From: Henricia sp. BOLD:AAB3569
Lineage: Eukaryota; Echinodermata; Asteroidea; Spinulosida; Echinasteridae
Direction of reading: 5' to 3'
DNA: 64,000 bases
Assembly: GCA_037783545.1 (NCBI GenBank)
Contig: JBBELK010000001.1
Coordinates: 496,001-560,000 of the forward strand
The notes below the pieces were generated by a model, which saw only the letters and a list, made by a program, of their open reading frames with translations, was not told the DNA's origin and did no database searches. This document shows, piece after piece, positions 57,986 to 64,000 of the stretch (position 1 is the stretch's first letter; every line of letters begins with the position of its first letter). The position numbers and the translations under genes are program-made.

Positions 57986-58315
57986 AGGCCATTATACATT
58001 TCCAGATTATCTTTTTACGAATTCCAGGAACAACATCACTACATCACTAAAGAATAATGTTGATAAACTGCCTTGCAAAAATTTCAGCCACAAGATGCAG
58101 TAAATACTTCAGAAAACCTTTCCATAACACAAGCATCATGGTCTTTGTGTTGAATAAAACACCCTTTGTTGGCAATTTCACCCACAATAATGGTACCATT
58201 TTACAATAGAAAATCATGTGGTGTTATACTTATAGTTACCATTGCTATTACATTTTTAGTCGGGTTTTCCCTCATGAAGTAAAATTTTTGGTCACTGCAA
58301 ATGATGTATTGAGCT
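57986..58315 (+). mobile_element. M1-family element, full reference copy, TTAA-flanked
   Basis: It starts AGGCCATTATACATTTCC and ends AATGATGTATTGAGCT, with TTAA at 57982-57985 and 58316-58319. Internal landmarks are GAATTCCAGGAACAAC, AATGTTGATAAACTGCC, AATTTCAGCCACAAG, GGTACCATTTTAC and TTTTTGGTCACTGC. It is non-coding and is the most abundant family in the window, with at least eight copies or pieces. Confidence 0.75.
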
Positions 58316-58743
58316 TTAAATTCTAAGATCAGTCTTAGTTTAAGCATGGAGGAAGAAACAATGGTTTAAGGCCATCAGGATATTGCAAGCAGTCTCAGCG
58401 GGTGCATGCATGTTGGCCACTAAAGAGTATGAGCCCGGTTTTACATCGCTTATTGCACTCCAACAGGGATCGAATGACGCACGGGGAATCAGGTTGGCGT
58501 AGCGGTTCTTTCCTCCCCGTCTGGATCTGAATTGTCAGTCCCTGCTTGAGTTCGTGTTCTCCCATACGTTCATGGATGGAGGTTTCTTCCCATAATGAGC
58601 CATAGGCTAGGCGTAGGGGACGGGGGACAAGGGGGGATGATGCACCCCACCCCCACTTTCAAAAGTAGGTGGGGGTGGGCAAAGATGTCAATCCCCCCCC
58701 CCCCCCCCCCCCCCCCCCCCACCCCCCTACTTTTTTGCCTCCC
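58316..58743. other. intergenic sequence with a poly-C tract
   Basis: A C run at about 58693-58720 precedes the 58744 element. It is preceded by an inverted pair, CCCACTTTCAAAAGTAGGTGGG. No gene. Confidence 0.5.
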
Positions 58744-59031
58744 ATATGTGACCCGCTCTGCAAAAAAGGGTCTTAAGTCGCGCTGGCTAGTATTCTTTTT
58801 GCGACCATCAAAAGAAATCCGCGGCAAATCCGCGCTCAATAAAATACCAAAACACAGTGGAAATTCCTGGCGGTGCCCAGATACCGCCTGGAATGTCTGC
58901 GTTACGCCTGGAATTTCTTTTGTGTTTAGGTATTTTAATGTGTAGAAATGCCACAGATTTATTTTTATGGTCGCAAAAAGAATACTAGCCAGCGCGACTT
59001 AAGACCTTTTTTTGCAGAGCGGGTCACATAT
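58744..59031. mobile_element. 288-bp element with about 65-bp terminal inverted repeats
   Basis: The left end ATATGTGACCCGCTCTGCAA ... TAGTATTCTTTTTGCGACC is matched by GTCGCAAAAAGAATACTAGC ... TTGCAGAGCGGGTCACATAT on the right, with only one or two differences. The near-identity of the arms suggests a recent insertion. Confidence 0.9.
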
Positions 59032-59815
59032 ATGATATAATTAATATTTTGTCGGCAAAGTCATAGTACTGTCGGCCAAAATAAAACAAAGTTAATGAAA
59101 CTAATATAACACGCCACGGCTGTTGCGTGAGGGCGCTGACCCGCTCACTGAGCACACCGCCCCCCCCCCCCCCCACCCCCACGCCCACTGAGCCACACTG
59201 GAGCGACCTGCTGTGCAACCCCCCCCCCCCCTCCCCCCTCCCCCCACCAGACTTTTTCAGAGCTTGCTACGCCTATATGTGAGCATTTCGTCATGTTATC
59301 TCGCACTTCGTGCCCCTGCTGAACAATCTCCTATATATAGCTGCAGGGCATGCAACGACAAATTCCTTTATGAGATCATACGAAAGAAGAGACGGACGAC
59401 CAAAGCTAATCACTGGTTAAAGAAGTGAACTATGTCACGACATGTTTCTGGCCATGACAGCCAAAATACGATCCATCCTGCAAACATGTGTGAACCCACG
59501 CAGATCCGAGAATAAACAACGTGGGTGCTGCAGACAATGTTGACAGCAGATTGAATGGTTTGGCGGGATCGATTCATTCGGTGCCACAAAGCTCCAAATG
59601 ATGAAGTGGGGATTACGATTTACGACATGCAAAACCAATGAAGAAAACGTTGAGCATCACCGTCGTCAGTCTGTATCCAAACTTTTGAAATCGTGTCGTG
59701 TATTTTAAAGTTTCCTCTCTATTTTGTTGTGAGATCCAACTATACACAACCGAATACTGGTTGAGGAAAGCATTTTGTTAGCTATACAGTAGTATACAAA
59801 ATAAAATTATATATA
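59032..59815. other. intergenic sequence with C tracts
   Basis: C-rich runs at about 59158-59183 and 59217-59248. No gene seen. Confidence 0.45.
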
Positions 59816-60048
59816 CAGTTGAAGTCGGAAGTTTACATACATGTACACCACTACCATCATCACCCAAAATGGTAAACAGGACTACCCGAACCATTGCAAG
59901 GTGTGCAAGCTATGTTTTAAGTACTGCAAGCACGTGAGGAATTCCACAAAATCACGACTTTAGTAAAGACTGTTACAAAAATGGCGACAACGCAAGTTTA
60001 AGCACACCTGTTTTAACACAGTTGTGTGTAAACTTCTGACTACAACTG
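59816..60048. mobile_element. Tc1/Sleeping Beauty-ended short element, copy 2 (full)
   Basis: It is 233 bp long, flanked by TA (59814-59815 and 60049-60050). The left end CAGTTGAAGTCGGAAGTTTA continues CATACATG. The right end is GTGTAAACTTCTGACTACAA then CTG. The left end matches the known terminal sequence of Sleeping Beauty-type Tc1 elements. No transposase. Confidence 0.9.
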
Positions 60049-60231
60049 TAGCTGGAAGTCGCTTTTAAGTGGACAAACTATTTGCCATATAAAAATTTAA
60101 AGATAGATTACAGGATTTGAAAACTGCATGTAACGTTGCAAACGGTGTTATCATCAGGTGTTGGGGACGTGTAAGATAAAAACCAACCTGGTATCCGAGA
60201 AAACAATACGAAATACGGTGTCTTATCCGTA

Positions 60232-63200
60232 AAAACTAAAACTAGACCTGTGTTCGTTCTTGACAACGAACACATGGCTGTTCCCCTCCTTTTTATAAAC
60301 ATATATGGTGTTCGGGATGACCTTTGTTAGTGATCGTATATGAAGAAATCACGATCGTATGTCAAACGGTCGAGTTTTTATCGATTTTTAAATATCGAAT
60401 TTTATTACATGCCCCTTTAATCTGACATGTAGGGAAGGTCAAAGGTGTTGATATATGTTTGGATACCCCACCCTAGTCGAAGTGTAACACAGTTGACCCC
60501 ATCGTGATATATTGTACCCCTTTCAAATGGAAAGGCAAAATCTGTTTGACCAATAGGAAACGAGGTCAAAGGTCAAGCCATGTGCGCATCTTAAAGACAT
60601 TTGTTAGTGATCGTATATGCAGAAGGAATCAATTTCGAAGGTCAAACGGTAGATTTTGTATTGATTTTTAAATATTTAATTACGTAATCATCTTGTCGCT
60701 AGAGGGCGCTATTTCGTACGATGACGTCATCTCTTATATTTTTGGAAAGCTTAAGGGCCTCTGATAATAACACCATTGACCCTATCTCAATACCTCCTAC
60801 CACTTTCAAACTAAGGGCCACTTCCGGTTTCGACCGGAAATGAGCAAGGTCAAAGGTCACGACCATATTTTTTGGATACACCACCCTAGGTCTAAGTGTA
60901 ATACAGTTGACCACATCCAGATATCTTGTACCACTTTCAAATGGCAAGGCAAAATCTGTTTGACCAATAGGAAACGAGGTCCAAGGTCAAGGGGTGTGCG
61001 CATCTCAAAGACCCTTGTTAATCATCGTATATGGCGAAGTAATCAAGATCGTAGGTCAAACGGTTGATTTTGTATTGATTTTCCAATATTTCATTACGTA
61101 ATCATCTTGTCGCTAGAGGGCGCTATTTCGTACGATGACGTCATCTCTTATATTTTTGGAAAGCTTAAGGGCCTCTGATAATAACACCATTGACCCTATC
61201 TCAATACCTCCTACCACTTTCAAACTAAGGGCCACTTCCGGTTTCGACCGGAAATGAGCAAGGTCAAAGGTCACGACCATATTTTTTGGATACACCACCC
61301 TAGGTCTAAGTGTAATACAGTTGACCACATCCATATATCTTGTACCACTTTCAAATGGCAAGGCAAAATCTGTTTGACCAATAGGAAACGAGGTCCAAGG
61401 TCAAGGGGTGTGCGCATCTCAAAGACCCTTGTTAATCATCGTATATGGCGAAGTAATCAAGATCGTAGGTCAAACGGTTGATTTTGTATTGATTTTCCAA
61501 TATTTCATTACGTAATCATCTTGTCGCTAGAGGGCGCTATTTCGTACGATGACGTCATCTCTTATATTTTTGGAAAGCTTAAGGGCCTCTGATAATAACA
61601 CCATTGACCCTATCTCAATACCTCCTACCACTTTCAAACTAAGGGCCACTTCCGGTTTCGACCGGAAGTGAGCAAGGTCAAAGGTCACCAACATATTTTT
61701 TACATACCCCACCCTAGTCGAAGTGTAACACAAGTGACTTTGTCCAAATATCTTGCACCACTTTCAAATGGCAAGGCAAAATCTGTTTGACCAATAGGAA
61801 ACGAGGTCAAAGGTCAAGGCGTGTGCGCATCTTAAAGACTTTTGTTAGTCATCGTATATGGCGAAGGAATCAAGATCGTAGGTCAAACGGTTGAATTTTT
61901 ATTGATTTTTGAATATTTAATTTATTAAACTTCATACCCCTTTAATCTGACACGTGATGACGTCATCATGACGTCATTAGTACTGTGCACAACTTCACAT
62001 AGTGACCAATGTCCATGTGAAGTTTGAAGTCAATCATCAATGTGCAAGTGTCCGAAATAGCGTCTGAAAAAAATGGAAGAAGTAAAAGAATAAAAACTAG
62101 ACCTGTGTTCGTTCTTGACAACGAACACATGGCTGTTCCCCTCCTTTTTATAAACATATATGGTGTTCGGGATGACCTTTGTTAGTGATCGTATATGAAG
62201 AAATCACGATCGTATGTCAAACGGTCGAGTTTTTATCGATTTTTAAATATCGAATTTTATTACATGCCCCTTTAATCTGACATGTAGGGAAGGTCAAAGG
62301 TGTTGATATATGTTTGGATACCCCACCCTAGTCGAAGTGTAACACAGTTGACCCCATCGTGATATATTGTACCCCTTTCAAATGGCAAGGCAAAATCTGT
62401 TTGACGAACAGGAAACGAGGTCAAAGGTCAAGCCGTGTGCGCATCTTAAAGACATTTGTTAGTGATCGTATATGCAGAAGGAATCAATTTCGTAGGTCAA
62501 ACGGTAGATTTTGTATTGATTTTTAAATATTTAATTACGTAATCATCTTGTCGCTAGAGGGCGCTATTTCGTACGATGACGTCATCTCTTATATTTTTGG
62601 AAAGCTTAAGGGCCTCTGATAATAACACCATTGACCCTATCTCAATACCTCCTACCACTTTCAAACTAAGGGCCACTTCCGGTTTCGACCGGAAATGAGC
62701 AAGGTCAAAGGTCACGACCATATTTTTTGGATACACCACCCTAGGTCTAAGTGTAATACAGTTGACCACATCCAGATATCTTGTACCACTTTCAAATGGC
62801 AAGGCAAAATCTGTTTGACCAATAGGAAACGAGGTCCAAGGTCAAGGGGTGTGCGCATCTCAAAGACCCTTGTTAATCATCGTATATGGCGAAGGAATCA
62901 AGATCGTAGGTCAAACGGTTGATTTTGTATTGATTTTCCAATATTTCATTACGTAATCATCTTGTCGCTAGAGGGCGCTATTTCGTACGATGACGTCATC
63001 ACTTATATTTTTGGAAAGCTTAAGGGCCTCTGGTAATAACACCATTGACCCCATCTCAATACCTCCTACCACTTTCAAACTAAGGGCCACTTCCGGTTTC
63101 GACCGGAAGTGAGCAAGGTCAAAGGTCACCAACATATTTTTTACATACCCCACCCTAGTCGAAGTGTAACACAAGTGACTTTGTCCAAATATCTTGCACC

Positions 63201-64000
63201 ACTTTCAAATGGCAAGGCAAAATCTGTTTGACCAATAGGAAACGAGGTCAAAGGTCAAGGCGTGTGCGCATCTTAAAGACTTTTGTTAGTCATCGTATAT
63301 GGCGAAGGAATCAAGATCGTAGGTCAAACGGTTGAATTTTTATTGATTTTTGAATATTTAATTTATTAAACTTCATACCCCTTTAATCTGACACGTGATG
63401 ACGTCATCATGACGTCATTAGTACTGTGCACAACTTCACATAGTGACCAATGTCCATGTGAAGTTTGAAGTCAATCATCAATGTGCAAGTGTCCGAAATA
63501 GCGTCTGAAAAAAGTGGAAGAAGTAAAAGAATAAAAAACTAGAAATGTGTCCGTTGAAAACGAACACATGGCTGTTCCCCTCCTTTTTATAAACATATAT
63601 GGTGTTCGGGATGACCTTTGTTAGTGATCGTATATGAATAAATCACGATCGTAGGTCAAACGGTTGAGTTTTTATCTATTTTTAAATATTGAATATTATT
63701 ACATGCCCCTTTAATCTGACATGTAGGGAAAGTCAAAGGTGTTGCTATATGTTTGGATACCCCACCCTAGTCGAAGTGTAACACAGTTGACCCCATCGTG
63801 GTATATTGTACCCCTTTCAAATGGCAAGGCAAAATCTGTTTGACCAATAGGAAACGAGGTCAAAGGTCAAGCCATGTGCGCATCTTAAAGACATTTGTTA
63901 ATGATCGTATATGCAGAAGGAATCAAATTCGTAGGTCAAACGGTAGATTTTATATTGATTTTTGAATATTTAATTACGTAATCATCTTGTCGCTAGAGGG
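60232..64000. repeat. satellite array with higher-order repeat, continues past the window
   Basis: The anchor TTGTTAGTGATCGTATATG or its variant recurs at 60324, 60601, 61015, 61429, 61842, 62179, 62456, 62870, 63283, 63618 and 63895. Spacings are 277, 414, 414, 413, 337, then 277, 414, 413, 335, then 277. The higher-order unit is 1855 bp the first time and 1439 bp the second, which lacks one 414-bp subunit. Every unit carries AGGTCAAAGGTCA or AGGTCCAAGGTCA. The 414-bp subunits carry TTCCGGT-TTCG-ACCGGAA hairpins, CGCTAGAGGGCGCTA and TGACGTCA. Recurring frames of 75-82 codons here are shadows of the repeat. Confidence 0.95.

Noticed and set aside
56224-58103. Frames of 72-130 codons rich in TNILV and CIG
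   Set aside because: They are translations of the 82-bp minisatellite and its edge.
60699-63174. Recurring 68-82-codon frames in the satellite
   Set aside because: They recur because the 414-bp subunit recurs. Both strands are open and there is no protein signal.
1-64000. LINE, LTR or other virus-like elements
   Set aside because: No reverse transcriptase, integrase, capsid or paired long terminal repeats were recognised in any frame. The dispersed repeats are SINEs and short DNA elements.
1-64000. CRISPR array or bacterial operon
   Set aside because: The regular repeats are eukaryotic minisatellites and satellites without unique spacers. The genes have introns.

Overview
The window looks like nuclear DNA from a marine invertebrate deuterostome, most likely an echinoderm. 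It is AT-rich and intron-bearing, with tRNA-derived SINEs, many short inverted-repeat DNA transposons and long tandem arrays. Only two host genes can be supported. No bacterial, organellar, CRISPR or rRNA features were seen.

Left end (1-5560): the 3' part of a plus-strand gene of the ZCCHC14/ZCCHC2 family (SAM plus CCHC zinc-knuckle RNA-binding proteins). Four exons join in phase: 464-552, 1443-1660, 2703-4400 and 5511-5560. They cover the end of a SAM-like domain, a 45-residue polyglutamine run, a Cys-rich motif, one zinc knuckle and a short conserved tail. The 5' exons lie outside the window. The introns carry SINEs, one interrupted by a small hAT-like element.

Middle (5.6-36 kb) holds no convincing host gene. 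It is a mosaic of short non-autonomous DNA transposons, many flanked by TTAA and starting with AGG or AGR. There is a perfect 22-bp-arm hairpin, a 26-bp minisatellite and several nested insertions that give relative ages. At 36181-37320 lies an intronless reading frame of 379 codons for a multi-pass membrane protein that resembles the membrane domain of PRRT3/PRRT4 proteins.

Right part (37-60 kb) is again dense in transposons. Its most unusual resident is a 5.38-kb element (52492-57871) with perfect terminal inverted repeats and TA flanks. Inside its ends are two arrays of ATTGGTT/AACCAAT palindromes, with 52-bp units on the left and 82-bp units on the right. Its core holds a phase-consistent six-exon minus-strand gene candidate of unknown function. 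Two short elements with Sleeping Beauty/Tc1-type ends lie nearby.

Right end (60232-64000): a satellite array with a higher-order unit (1855 bp, then a shorter 1439-bp version) that runs off the window. It carries ten perfect AGGTCA-A-AGGTCA (DR1) motifs and nine TGACGTCA motifs.

The two host genes show no functional link. The window is best read as two genes set in transposon- and satellite-rich intergenic DNA.
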